Assembly (NCBI GenBank): GCA_937952305.1
Contig: CALFZO010000086.1
Coordinates: 1-51,714, forward strand
Direction: 5' to 3'
DNA length: 51,714 nucleotides
Origin: an uncultured Anaerolineales bacterium
GTDB lineage: Bacteria > Chloroflexota > Anaerolineae > Anaerolineales > UBA6663
Position numbers and translations under genes: made by a program. This document shows, in pieces, positions 7,814 to 16,465 of the stretch (its first letter is position 1; the number at the start of each line of letters is the position of its first letter). The notes below the pieces were generated by a model. It had not been told where the DNA came from, did no database searches, and saw only the letters and a list, made by a program, of their open reading frames with translations.

Positions 7814-8866
7814 ATGACCCCCGGGCACACCGCCAACGCGTCAACGCCCGCCAAGATCGCGGGCCGCGATATCTGGAAGATCTTCGGCCGGACGCCGGAG
7901 CGCGTCCTGGAGCGCCTGACCCCCGAACAGACCAGCGCCCAAATCCTGGAGCAGACCGGCCACATGGTGGCCGTGCGCCAGGTCTCGTTCGACGTCCGCG
8001 CCGGCGAGACCTTCGTGGTCATGGGCCTCTCGGGCAGCGGCAAATCCACGCTGGTGCGCTGCCTGTGCCGGCTGACCGACCCCACCCGCGGCGCCGTGCT
8101 GATCGACGGCCAGGACCTGCTGCAACTGGCGGAGGCCGAGCTGCGGGCCGTGCGCCGGCACAAGCTGGCCATGGTCTTTCAGAATTTCGGCCTCTTCCCG
8201 CACCGGCGCGTGATCGACAACGTCGCCTACGGCCTGGAGGTGCGCGGCGTCAAGCGCGCCGAGCGGCTGGAACGCGCGCGGCAGATGATCGAACTGGTGG
8301 GCCTGCGCGGCTGGGACCAGCATTTCCCCAAACAGCTCAGCGGCGGCATGCAGCAGCGCGTCGGCCTGGCGCGCGCCCTGGCCGTGGACCCCGAGATCGT
8401 GCTGTTCGACGAGCCGTTCAGCGCCCTGGACCCGCTGATCCGGCGCGAAATGCAGGATGAACTGCTGCGGCTGCAGGCCACCATGCACAAGACCAGTGTC
8501 TTTATCACGCACGACTTCGCCGAGGCGCTCAAACTGGGCGACCGCGTCGCCATCATGCGCAACGGCCAGTTCGTGCAGGTGGGCACGCCGGAAGAGCTGG
8601 TGCTCAACCCGGCCAACGATTACGTCGCCGCCTTCACCAAGGACGCGCCGCGCGGCAAGGTGGTCTCGGCCGCCGCCATCATGACGCCCTGCCCGCCGGG
8701 CTTCGACCCGGACGGCCAGCCAGCGGTGCGCGCCGACGCCAGGCTGGAGGACTGCCTGGCTCTGGTGGCCGCGCACGACGGCCCGGTGTGCGTGCGCGAT
8801 GAGGCCGGCGCGCTGGCCGGCCTCGTGGACCGGCTCAGCGTGATGAAAGCCCTGATCGCGGCCTGA
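7814..8866 (+). CDS. Glycine betaine/proline ABC transporter ATP-binding protein (ProV/OpuAA-like)
   Basis: A 350-aa ATPase. The start of the domain (KIAGRDIWKIFGRTPERVLE) is typical of ProV/OpuAA. The Walker A is GLSGSGKST, the signature is LSGGMQQR, Walker B ends LFDEP, and the switch His is in FITHDF. After about residue 275 comes a shortened CBS-like tail; full ProV/OpuAA usually has two clear CBS domains, so osmotic gating may differ. I start at 7814 rather than the upstream 7700 because the -10 box lies in between and conservation begins here. The permease gene starts 1 nt after the stop. It energises uptake of betaine that feeds the divergent demethylation genes. Confidence 0.92.
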   Translation: MTPGHTANASTPAKIAGRDIWKIFGRTPERVLERLTPEQTSAQILEQTGHMVAVRQVSFDVRAGETFVVMGLSGSGKSTLVRCLCRLTDPTRGAVLIDGQDLLQLAEAELRAVRRHKLAMVFQNFGLFPHRRVIDNVAYGLEVRGVKRAERLERARQMIELVGLRGWDQHFPKQLSGGMQQRVGLARALAVDPEIVLFDEPFSALDPLIRREMQDELLRLQATMHKTSVFITHDFAEALKLGDRVAIMRNGQFVQVGTPEELVLNPANDYVAAFTKDAPRGKVVSAAAIMTPCPPGFDPDGQPAVRADARLEDCLALVAAHDGPVCVRDEAGALAGLVDRLSVMKALIAA

Positions 8867-8867
8867 G

Positions 8868-10934
8868 ATGACGACTCGCCCCTTGGCCCGGCCCTGGCCC
8901 GCGCCGCTGCAGCGCTACGCGCCGTGGGCCGTCGTCGCTGGCCTGTTCGCGCTGGCCGCGGTGTGGCCGGCCGACGCGGCGCAGTTTCCTGCCGCCTGGA
9001 ACCTCGGCCTGCGCGCCCCGATCGACGAGTTCCAAAGCGCCGTCATCGCCAACCGGGAGACGATCCCGGTCTTCCAATACTTCTTCGATCCGCTGAGCGA
9101 CCTCATCGACGTCGGCCTGCGCTGGGCCGAGGACTTCCTGCTGGCGACCCCGTGGATCGGCGTGGTGGGCACCGGCGCGCTGCTCGGCTACCTGCTGGGC
9201 GGGACACGGCTGGCGCTGCTGGGCGGCCTGAGCCCCGTGATCACGGGCCTGTTCGGATTGTGGGAGCCCACCCTGCAGACGCTGGCGCTGATGATCGTGG
9301 CGGTCGGGCTGGCGGTGCTGATCGGCCTGCCGCTCGGCGTCCTGGCCGCCGCCAGTGACCGGGTCGACCGGGCTTTGCGCCCGGTCTTAGATGGCATGCA
9401 GACTATGCCGACCTTCGTCTACCTGATCCCGGTGCTGCTGGTCTTCGGCATCGCGCGGGTGCCGGCGGTGGTGGCGACGTTGATCTACGCCGTGCCGCCC
9501 ATGATCCGCCTGACCAGCCTGGGTCTGCGCGAGGTCAGCCCGCCGGCCCTCGAGGCGGCGCGCGCCTTCGGCTCCACCCGCTGGCAGCTGCTCGTTAAGG
9601 TCCAGCTGCCGCTGGCCCTGCCTGCCATCATGGCCGGCGTCAACCAGACCATCATGATGGCGCTCAGCATGATCGTGATCGCGGCCCTGATCGGCGCCGG
9701 CGGCCTGGGCCGCGAAGTGCTGGTGTCCTTGCAGCGTCTGCAGGTGGGCAAGGCGCTGGAGGCCGGGTTGGCGATCGTGCTGCTGGCCATCGTGCTGGAC
9801 CGGCTGAGTGAAGGCCTGAGCCGGATTGACTTGACCGACCTCGGGCGCGCGCTGCTGGCGCCGGCCGCGCCGCGTTGGCTGCCGGCCCGCTGGGAGCCAG
9901 CCTGGCTGGCGGCGGCGCGCGTCCTGCGCCGCGCCGCCGCGATGCCGGCCCAGTGGCTGGCCGCCCTCACCCGGCGGCCGGAGATCGAGCGTTACGCCGG
10001 CCTGGTGAACCTGGGCCTGGCCGTGCTGGCGCTCGTCCTGGTGGACCTGCTCTTCAACGTCGGCACCTTCCCGGAAAGCTGGCGCTGGTACCTGCGCCAG
10101 CCCACCGACGCGCTGGTCCTGTGGCTGCGCGACAACGTGTTCGAGATCCAACTGGGCGCCCTCACCGTGGGCACCGGGCCGCTCAGCGACTTTGTGACGC
10201 TCTATTTGCTCAACCCGCTGCGGTCGTTGTTCACCACCTTCCTGCCGTGGCCCGTCGTCGTGCTGGGTGCGGCGGCGCTGGGCGGCTGGGCCGGCGGCGG
10301 GCGGCTGGCGCTGCTGGCGGGCGCGGGCGTCTTCGCCATCGGCCTGCTGGGCATGTGGCCGTTTGCCATGGACACCTTGAGCCAGATCCTGGTGACCATG
10401 CTCATCACGTGCCTGATCGCGCTGCCGCTGGGCGTATGGTCGTCGCAGAACAACGCCGTGCGCGACTTCCTGCGGCCGGTCCTGGACTTCCTACAGACCA
10501 TCCCGTCGTTCGTGTTCCTGGTGCCCGTGATCATGCTCTTCAACATCGGGCGCGTGCCGGGCCTGATCGCCGCGGTCTTGTACGCCATCGCGCCGGGCGT
10601 CAAGCTCACCGACCTGGGCATCCGCGGCGTGGCGGGCGAGGCGGTGGAGGCCGCGCACGCTTTCGGCGCGACGCGCGCGCAGACCTTGGCCGGCGTCCAG
10701 GTGCCGATGGCGTTGGCGTCGATCCTGCTGGGCGTCAACCAGATGATCATGATGGTGCTGGCCATGGTCGTCATCGCGGGCATGGTCGGCGGCGCCGGGC
10801 TGGGCCTGGAGGCCGTCAACGGCCTGGTGCGAAGCGAAACCGGCCGCGGCCTGGAAGCGGGTCTGGCCATCGTCCTGCTGGCCGTGACCATGGACCGGAT
10901 CACGCAGGCCTGGGCGGCGCGGAGGCAGGGCTAG
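8868..10934 (+). CDS. Glycine betaine ABC transporter permease, two fused ProW-type units
   Basis: A 688-aa inner-membrane protein, about twice the usual 280-350 aa. It contains two complete binding-protein-dependent permease units. Unit 1 (about residues 125-320) has the EAA-loop LEAARAFGSTRWQLLVKVQLP and GVNQTIMMALSM; unit 2 (about 500-680) has VEAAHAFGATRAQTLAGVQVP and GVNQMIMMVLAM. Both are preceded by similar hydrophilic leads (PIDEFQ... / QPTDALV...). The two halves probably form an intramolecular heterodimeric channel. It starts 1 nt after the ATPase stop, so the genes are translationally coupled. No binding protein is fused; the binding protein gene is 2 kb downstream on the other strand. 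Confidence 0.92.
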   Translation: MTTRPLARPWPAPLQRYAPWAVVAGLFALAAVWPADAAQFPAAWNLGLRAPIDEFQSAVIANRETIPVFQYFFDPLSDLIDVGLRWAEDFLLATPWIGVVGTGALLGYLLGGTRLALLGGLSPVITGLFGLWEPTLQTLALMIVAVGLAVLIGLPLGVLAAASDRVDRALRPVLDGMQTMPTFVYLIPVLLVFGIARVPAVVATLIYAVPPMIRLTSLGLREVSPPALEAARAFGSTRWQLLVKVQLPLALPAIMAGVNQTIMMALSMIVIAALIGAGGLGREVLVSLQRLQVGKALEAGLAIVLLAIVLDRLSEGLSRIDLTDLGRALLAPAAPRWLPARWEPAWLAAARVLRRAAAMPAQWLAALTRRPEIERYAGLVNLGLAVLALVLVDLLFNVGTFPESWRWYLRQPTDALVLWLRDNVFEIQLGALTVGTGPLSDFVTLYLLNPLRSLFTTFLPWPVVVLGAAALGGWAGGGRLALLAGAGVFAIGLLGMWPFAMDTLSQILVTMLITCLIALPLGVWSSQNNAVRDFLRPVLDFLQTIPSFVFLVPVIMLFNIGRVPGLIAAVLYAIAPGVKLTDLGIRGVAGEAVEAAHAFGATRAQTLAGVQVPMALASILLGVNQMIMMVLAMVVIAGMVGGAGLGLEAVNGLVRSETGRGLEAGLAIVLLAVTMDRITQAWAARRQG

Positions 10935-10968
10935 GAATTGGAGAATAGAGAGTTGAGTAGCTGAGATT
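10935..10968. repeat. Short degenerate heptamer run after the permease gene
   Basis: Directly after the permease stop codon the sequence can be read as GAATTG then GAGAATA, GAGAGTT, GAGTAGC, TGAGATT: a different unit from the GACGAAG type but with the same 7-nt period. It is A/G-rich against a GC-rich background. Nothing else is evident up to the next gene at 11031. Confidence 0.5.
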
Positions 10969-11030
10969 GCGGCGTTTTCTTAGCCATTGGTACTCTGACG
11001 CCGCCGGACCAGAAGTTGTACAAAGGGGGA

Positions 11031-12893
11031 ATGTCGCCAGCTTCACGCCATCTCCTTTCCAGATTATTGGCGCTCGTCACCGCCAGCGCACTCGGGTTGG
11101 TCCTCGCGGCCGGCCTGCTCTTCGCGCTCACGCCCCGGCCCGTCCGCGCCAACAGTCCCCTCGTCGTCACCAACCTCAACACCCTTGGCCCCGGCTCACT
11201 GGGCCAGGCCATCCTGGACGCCAACGCGGCGCCAGGCTTAGACGCGGTTTCATTCGCGCCGGGCGTCTCCGGGACAATCGCACTGACGACGGCCCTGCCC
11301 GCCATCGCCCAGAACATCGTGATCAGCGGTCCCGGCGCGGACAGCCTGGCCATCAGCGGCGCGAACACCTTTCGCGTCCTCAGCACCACCTGGGACGCGG
11401 ACCTGGCCGTCAGCGGGCTGACTCTGCGCGACGGCAACGGCGGACCGCTGGGCGGCGCCATCGCCACTTACGGGGCAGTGACCCTGACCAACGTCAGCAT
11501 TCTGAGCAACACGGCCGCCAATGGCGGCGGTGTGTATGCCCCCGAGGCTTGGATCGAGGGCAGCCGGTTTCAGGGCAATGTAGCCACCAGCGCCGACATT
11601 TACAGCGGGGGCGGCGGGCTGCTCCTGATCTTTGGCCCACTGCATATCAGCGCGACGGAGTTCATCAGCAATACGGCGGCGGGCGATGGCGGCGGCGTGT
11701 TCGCCGTCGACCTGACCCCGGTCGGGATCGAGGTCGTGAGCAGCCGCTTTGAGGGCAACAACGCCGGCCGCTTTGCCGGCGGTCTGTACAGCTATTACAC
11801 GGCGACGATCACCAGCTCCGAGTTCTTGAGCAATACGGCTCTGTACGGCGCCGGGTTCACAGTCGTCGCGACCGAGTCGGTGGCCAGCCTAACGGACAGC
11901 CTCTTCCAGGGCAACCGCGCGCTGGAGTATGGAGGCGGCGCAAGCTCCGTCTACGGCAGCCTGGTCTTAACCCGCACGCGCTTTGTGGACAACACCGTAG
12001 CAGCCGGCTGTTGCGGCGGGGCGTTCGCGCTCCGGAGTCTCTCTATTCGCGATAGCGAGTTTGTGAACAACCGGGCTCAGACCGTGTGCGGGGGTGTGTG
12101 CGCGGGCGGGTCGCTAGCGGTGGCCAATTCGTTGTTTGTCAGGAACTCGGCCAGCAGCGGCAGCGCCATTGACGTGGGACGCGGGCCAGCCTCGGTCCTG
12201 CACACCACGATTGTCGGCTCTGGTCTCGAGCCGGGCGCCGCCGTCTCGGCCCTGTTCAGCAGTCAGGTGGACATCACGAATTCCATTATCGCCAACTCCG
12301 CGGTTGGGCTGGAAAGGTCAGCGCTCCTTCCGAACGTGGTCCACGAAGACTACAACTTGTTCTTCGGCAACGGCCTGAACTTCAGCGGCACCGTTACCGG
12401 CAGCACAAACAACATCTACGGCGATCCGCTTTTTGTGGACCCCGGCGCCGGCGACTATCGTCTGCGATTGGGCAGCCCTGCCGCCGATGCGGCCTGGCCC
12501 TCCGGCCTGACCGCGGATCTGGACGGCAACCCGCGCCCTTACGGCGCCGGTTACGATGTCGGCGCTTACGAGCTTTCTGCCAGCGAGACACCCATCGCCG
12601 GGTTATCGGCCGAGAATAGCGGCCCGACAAGCCTCGGGCAGACCACGCTGTTCACCGCCAGCGTGACCAGCGGCTCGAATGTCGTCTACGTCTGGAACTT
12701 CGGGGACAATGGCCTCGGCGCCGACGGCAGCAGCGTCGCGCACACTTATGCCTCAGCCGGCAGGTATGCCGTCGTCGTGACGGCCACTAACACCGCCGGC
12801 TCCGTCTCAGCGACGACCCCGGTCACGATCACGAATTTGCCGCCGCTGACGCTCCCACCCCAGCAGCTTTATCTGCCGCTCGTCCGGCGCTGA
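11031..12893 (+). CDS. Secreted beta-helix (POMP-like repeat) protein with PKD domain and LYLPLVRR tail
   Basis: A 620-aa exported protein. The signal peptide spans about residues 1-40 (RLLALVTASALGLVLAAGLL, cut near VRA). Residues 45-500 are right-handed beta-helix repeats of the polymorphic outer-membrane type: SNTAANGGGVYA, SNTAAGDGGGVFA, SNTALYGAGF. A PKD domain follows (YVWNFGDNG, SVAHTYASAGRYAVVVTA), and the protein ends QQLYLPLVRR, a tail shared with two other proteins here. The ATG at 11031 is preferred over the upstream TTG. By eye the gene uses more A/T-ending codons than its neighbours. It separates the transporter permease from its binding protein and looks like inserted cargo. 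The substrate or ligand is unknown. Confidence 0.85.
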   Translation: MSPASRHLLSRLLALVTASALGLVLAAGLLFALTPRPVRANSPLVVTNLNTLGPGSLGQAILDANAAPGLDAVSFAPGVSGTIALTTALPAIAQNIVISGPGADSLAISGANTFRVLSTTWDADLAVSGLTLRDGNGGPLGGAIATYGAVTLTNVSILSNTAANGGGVYAPEAWIEGSRFQGNVATSADIYSGGGGLLLIFGPLHISATEFISNTAAGDGGGVFAVDLTPVGIEVVSSRFEGNNAGRFAGGLYSYYTATITSSEFLSNTALYGAGFTVVATESVASLTDSLFQGNRALEYGGGASSVYGSLVLTRTRFVDNTVAAGCCGGAFALRSLSIRDSEFVNNRAQTVCGGVCAGGSLAVANSLFVRNSASSGSAIDVGRGPASVLHTTIVGSGLEPGAAVSALFSSQVDITNSIIANSAVGLERSALLPNVVHEDYNLFFGNGLNFSGTVTGSTNNIYGDPLFVDPGAGDYRLRLGSPAADAAWPSGLTADLDGNPRPYGAGYDVGAYELSASETPIAGLSAENSGPTSLGQTTLFTASVTSGSNVVYVWNFGDNGLGADGSSVAHTYASAGRYAVVVTATNTAGSVSATTPVTITNLPPLTLPPQQLYLPLVRR

Positions 12894-12934
12894 TCGCGCT
12901 GAACGCAACCCCGCCTCACAGGCGCATAATAAAC

Positions 12935-12958
12935 GGAGCCGGCGAAGACGCCGGCTCC
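12935..12958 (-). terminator. Rho-independent terminator of the binding-protein gene
   Basis: A perfect 10-bp stem, GGAGCCGGCG / CGCCGGCTCC, with an AAGA loop. Read on the minus strand it is followed by GTTTATTAT, a U-rich tract, so it fits termination of the minus-strand gene ending at 12992. Confidence 0.85.
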
Positions 12959-12991
12959 CTGACTGCGGATTGCCTACCGCCCGTGAAAGGC

Positions 12992-13960
12992 TTACGGCAG
13001 CCACTTCTCCCACACGGCCTTATTGGCGTCCACCCAGGCCTGAGCCGCTTCCTCCGGGCTCTTGCCATTGTCGGCGATGTCGGCCAGCATCGCGATCTGG
13101 TCTTCAGTGGTGTAGTTCATGTTCTTGAGCAGCTGGTAGGCGTCCGGGGCCGCGTCCTTCAGCCCGGCCCAGGCGGCCTTGTAGAGGACGTCCGGCGGGT
13201 AATCACAGTCCACGCCGTCCGGGGCCTTGGCGTAGCACTCATCGCTGTAGGCCGGCAGCTGCACGGCCGTGAGATCGTACTTGGCGTGGATGGCGTGCGG
13301 CGTCCAGAAGTAGAACAGGATCGGCTCCTGGCGCGCATAGGCGGCGTCCAGCGCGGCCAGGGTGGCCTGCTCCGAGCCGGCGACCACCACCTGGAAGTTG
13401 AGGCCCAGGTTCTGGATGATGTGTTCGTCGTACTGCACGAAGGACGGGTCGCCGCCCAGGAACTGCCCGGCCTCGCCGGTCTCGGCCGTCTTGAACAGGC
13501 CGGCGTTGGCGGCGTCTTTGAAGCCTTCCCAGGTGGCCAACTCGGGATGATCCGTGAGCAGGTAGGTGGGGATGTACCAGCTGATCTTGCCGACCACGCC
13601 CAGCGGGCCGAGGTCCTCCAGCTTGCCGGTCTTGATGTACTCGTCGTAGTCCTTGGCGTGGCCGGACGGCCAGATTTCGAGCGTGGCGCTCAGGTCGCCG
13701 GTAGCCAGCGCCGGGAACTGCCCGTTCTCGTCGATGTCGACGATCTCCACCGAGTAGCCCAACTCCTTCTCCAGGATGCTCTTGGCGACGAGCACATTCA
13801 CCTGCGAGCCGGTCCAGGGATTGGCAGCCAGCTTGAGCGTGATCTTGGGGACGGCCGTGGGGGCCGGCGTGGACGCCGGCGCGCAGGCGGCGAGCAGAAT
13901 CGCGACGACGGCCAGAGCCGCGGTGGTCGTCCACCCCAATCGGGCACTTCGTGAGCGCAT
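12992..13960 (-). CDS. Glycine betaine ABC transporter substrate-binding lipoprotein (OpuAC/ProX-like)
   Basis: A 322-aa lipoprotein. The signal peptide ends in the lipobox LLAAC with Cys26 as the anchoring residue. The mature part is an OpuAC domain with aromatic residues suited to a betaine cage (NPWTGSQVN, LEIWPSGHAKDY, ISWYIPTY). It would capture glycine betaine, choline or a related quaternary amine and deliver it to the fused permease encoded at 8868. It has AAGGAGA 8 nt before the ATG and a consensus promoter upstream. It is unusual that this gene is on the strand opposite the ATPase and permease and has its own promoter and terminator, so it can be expressed independently. Confidence 0.92.
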   Translation of the reverse strand: MRSRSARLGWTTTAALAVVAILLAACAPASTPAPTAVPKITLKLAANPWTGSQVNVLVAKSILEKELGYSVEIVDIDENGQFPALATGDLSATLEIWPSGHAKDYDEYIKTGKLEDLGPLGVVGKISWYIPTYLLTDHPELATWEGFKDAANAGLFKTAETGEAGQFLGGDPSFVQYDEHIIQNLGLNFQVVVAGSEQATLAALDAAYARQEPILFYFWTPHAIHAKYDLTAVQLPAYSDECYAKAPDGVDCDYPPDVLYKAAWAGLKDAAPDAYQLLKNMNYTTEDQIAMLADIADNGKSPEEAAQAWVDANKAVWEKWLP

Positions 13961-13998
13961 CTTCTTTTCTCCTTGAGGAAGGGACCGGTTTAGAGGCG

Positions 13999-14027
13999 AT
14001 TCTAAGGTTTGGGTGGAAAGCTGTCAA
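13999..14027 (-). promoter_or_regulatory. Consensus sigma-70-type promoter of the binding-protein gene
   Basis: On the minus strand, -35 TTGACA (14027-14022), a 17-nt spacer and -10 TAGAAT (14004-13999). The predicted start near 13992 leaves a leader of about 32 nt with a good Shine-Dalgarno. This is the best-matching promoter in the window. Confidence 0.8.
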
Positions 14028-14050
14028 ATTGGGGTGGTTTTGTCTTGCTA

Positions 14051-14081
14051 TTGACTCCGCGCCCGGCGTCTGATATATCAG
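14051..14081 (+). promoter_or_regulatory. Promoter of the GntR-betA-like operon with overlapping palindromic operator
   Basis: The -35 TTGACT is at 14051-14056 and, 17 nt on, the -10 TATATC at 14074-14079. A perfect 12-bp palindrome, CTGATATATCAG (14070-14081), covers the -10. That is the classic place for a repressor site; the FCD-GntR gene starting at 14094 is the obvious candidate for autoregulation. The leader would be under 10 nt. The opposed binding-protein promoter ends only 23 nt away. Confidence 0.6.
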
Positions 14082-14093
14082 TCCCATACCAGT

Positions 14094-14786
14094 ATGCTGC
14101 CGACCTCCATCCTCACTGCCCAGCAGCGCGAGCGCGCGGCCGCCGGCTCGCAGAGCGCCGAGGCTTACGCCCGCCTGAAGGCCATGATCATCACGCTGGA
14201 GCTGCCGCCGGCCACGCCCATCGACGAGACGCGCCTGATGCGCGAGCTGGGCTTCGGGCGCACGCCCCTGCGCGAGGCCCTGCAGCGCCTGGCGCAGGAG
14301 GCGCTGGTGGTGATCTATCCGCGGCGCGGCACGCTGGTGGCCGACCTCAACCCGAGCGACCTGGACAAGATCGGCGAGCTGCGCCTGGAACTGGAGCCGT
14401 GCGCGGCACGCCTGGCCGCCGAGCGCGCCACGCCCGACCAGCGCGCGGCCCTGGCGGCCCTAGCGCAGGGCCTGGCGGCGCTGGTGGCCGCCGGCGACCC
14501 GCGCCAGTTGATCGCCGGCGACCAGCGCGTCCACGGCCTCCTGGCGCAGGCCGCCCACAACGAATTCCTGGAGGCCGCCCTCGAGCGTCTCTACAGCCAC
14601 GTGCTGCGGCTGTGGTACGTGTCCCTGCCCAAGGTCGGCCGGCTGCGCGAGGCAGTCGCCGAACACCAGGCCATCATCGCGGCCGTGCAGGCCCGCGACG
14701 GCGCGCGCGCCGCCCAGCACATGCGCGCCCACGTCGCCAACTTCCAGGCCGAGTTCCTGTCCGTGTCCCGCCGGACGGAGCGCTGA
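14094..14786 (+). CDS. GntR family transcriptional regulator (FCD domain)
   Basis: A 230-aa regulator with an N-terminal winged helix (AYARLKAMIITLELPPATPI, then LGFGRTPLREALQRLAQE) and a C-terminal all-helical FCD ligand-binding domain (LRLELEPCAARLAAE, DQRVHGLLAQAAHNEFLE, HQAIIAAVQARDGARAAQHM) with the expected metal-binding Asp/His residues. Members usually repress catabolic genes and release DNA upon binding a carboxylate effector. It begins 13 nt past a palindrome overlapping its own promoter and is followed after 10 nt by the GMC oxidoreductase gene, so it likely controls choline/betaine oxidation and perhaps the divergent binding-protein gene. No Shine-Dalgarno precedes the ATG. Confidence 0.9.
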   Translation: MLPTSILTAQQRERAAAGSQSAEAYARLKAMIITLELPPATPIDETRLMRELGFGRTPLREALQRLAQEALVVIYPRRGTLVADLNPSDLDKIGELRLELEPCAARLAAERATPDQRAALAALAQGLAALVAAGDPRQLIAGDQRVHGLLAQAAHNEFLEAALERLYSHVLRLWYVSLPKVGRLREAVAEHQAIIAAVQARDGARAAQHMRAHVANFQAEFLSVSRRTER

Positions 14787-14796
14787 GCGGAGCCTT

Positions 14797-16464
14797 ATGC
14801 CGTCGTCGGTCCAGCCTTTCGATTACATCATCGTCGGCGGCGGCTCGGCCGGCTGCGTCCTGGCCAACCGGCTGAGCGCCGTGCCCGAGGCCCGCGTCCT
14901 GGTCCTCGAGGCCGGGCGCCCGGACTACGCCTGGGACATCTTCATCCACATGCCGGCCGGCCTGGCCACGCCCATCGGCAACGCCTTCTACGATTGGCGC
15001 TACCAATCCGAGCCTGAGCCGCACATGCACAACCGCCGCATCTACCACGCGCGCGGCAAGGTGTTGGGCGGCTCCAGCAGCATCAACGGCATGATCTTCC
15101 AGCGCGGCAACCCGCTGGATTACGAGCGCTGGGCCCGCGACCCCGGCCTGGCGACCTGGGACTACGCCCACTGCCTGCCCTACTTCAAGCGCCTGGAGAC
15201 CTGCCTGGCCGGCGGCGACGACTTCCGCGGCACGTCCGGGCCGCTGGTGCTGGAGCGCGGGCCGGCCGAGTCGCCGCTTTTCCAGGCCTTTTTTGAAGCC
15301 GTGCAGCAGGCCGGCTATCCGCTGACCGACGACGTCAACGGCTACCGCCAGGAGGGCTTCGCCAAGTTCGACCGCAACATCCACCGCGGCCGGCGGCTGA
15401 GCGCGGCGCGCGCTTACCTGCACCCGATCAAGGGCCGCCGCAACCTGACCGTGCTCACGCGCGCCTTCACCACCCGGATCCTGTTCGACGGGCGGCGCGC
15501 CATCGGCGTGGAGTATCGGCACGGCGGCCGGACGGAGCGCGCCTACGCCGGAGACGTGATCTGCAGCGCCGGCGCCATCAACACCCCCCAACTGCTGCAG
15601 CTCTCGGGCGTTGGCCGGGCACGTGAGTTGGAGGCGCTGGGCGTGCCAGTGGTGCATGACCTGTCGGGCGTGGGCGAGAACCTGCAGGACCACCTCGAGG
15701 TCTACGTGCAGTACGCGTGCCAGCAGCCCGTGTCCATGGCGCCGGCCCTGCTCTGGTACAACCAGCCCTGGATCGGTTTCGAGTGGCTGTTCTTCCGGCG
15801 CGGGGCGGCCGCCACCAACCACTTCGAGGCCGGCGGTTTCATCCGCAGCAACGCCGAGGTGGCCTACCCCAACCTGATGTTCCATTTCCTGCCGCTGGCC
15901 ATCCGCTACGACGGCTCGGCCCCGCGGCGCGGCCACGGCTATCAGGTGCACGTCGGCCCGATGTACTCGGACGCGCGCGGCTCGGTGAAGATCAAGAGCG
16001 CCGACCCGGCCATCCACCCGGCGCTGCGCTTTAACTACCTGTCCACGAGCCAGGACCGGCGCGAGTGGGTGGAGGCAATCCGCTGCGCGCGCCACATCCT
16101 CACCCAGCCGGCCTTCGCGCCTTACAACGCCGGCGAACTCTCGCCCGGCCCCCAGGTGGCCAGCGAGGCCGAGATCCTGGAGTGGGTGGCCCGCGACGGT
16201 GAGACAGCGCTGCACCCCTCCTGCACGTGCAAAATGGGCGTGGACGCCCTGGCCGTGGTCGATCCGTTGACCATGCGGGTGCGCGGCCTGGACGGTCTGC
16301 GCGTGGCCGACGCCTCGGCCATGCCCTACGTCACCAACGCCAACATCTACGCGCCCACCATGATGCTGGCCGAGAAGGCCGCCGACCTGATCCTGGGCGC
16401 GACGCCGCTGCCGCCCGAGGCCGTGCCCTTCTACCGGCACCCGGCCAACGCCGAGGCCCGCTGA
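14797..16464 (+). CDS. GMC family oxidoreductase, choline dehydrogenase-like (BetA-like)
   Basis: A 555-aa FAD enzyme of the glucose-methanol-choline family. It has the ADP-binding motif DYIIVGGGSAGCVLANRLS at residues 8-26, the second GMC signature (GAINTPQLLQLSGVG), and the C-terminal catalytic region HPSCTCKMG followed by NANIYAPTMMLAEKAA. Its length and closest motifs match choline dehydrogenase, which oxidises choline to betaine aldehyde and betaine. No betaine-aldehyde dehydrogenase gene is visible nearby, so the enzyme may do both steps, or the substrate may be another alcohol. It is 10 nt from the GntR gene and 1 nt before the next gene, clearly one operon. Confidence 0.88.
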   Translation: MPSSVQPFDYIIVGGGSAGCVLANRLSAVPEARVLVLEAGRPDYAWDIFIHMPAGLATPIGNAFYDWRYQSEPEPHMHNRRIYHARGKVLGGSSSINGMIFQRGNPLDYERWARDPGLATWDYAHCLPYFKRLETCLAGGDDFRGTSGPLVLERGPAESPLFQAFFEAVQQAGYPLTDDVNGYRQEGFAKFDRNIHRGRRLSAARAYLHPIKGRRNLTVLTRAFTTRILFDGRRAIGVEYRHGGRTERAYAGDVICSAGAINTPQLLQLSGVGRARELEALGVPVVHDLSGVGENLQDHLEVYVQYACQQPVSMAPALLWYNQPWIGFEWLFFRRGAAATNHFEAGGFIRSNAEVAYPNLMFHFLPLAIRYDGSAPRRGHGYQVHVGPMYSDARGSVKIKSADPAIHPALRFNYLSTSQDRREWVEAIRCARHILTQPAFAPYNAGELSPGPQVASEAEILEWVARDGETALHPSCTCKMGVDALAVVDPLTMRVRGLDGLRVADASAMPYVTNANIYAPTMMLAEKAADLILGATPLPPEAVPFYRHPANAEAR

Positions 16465-16465
16465 T

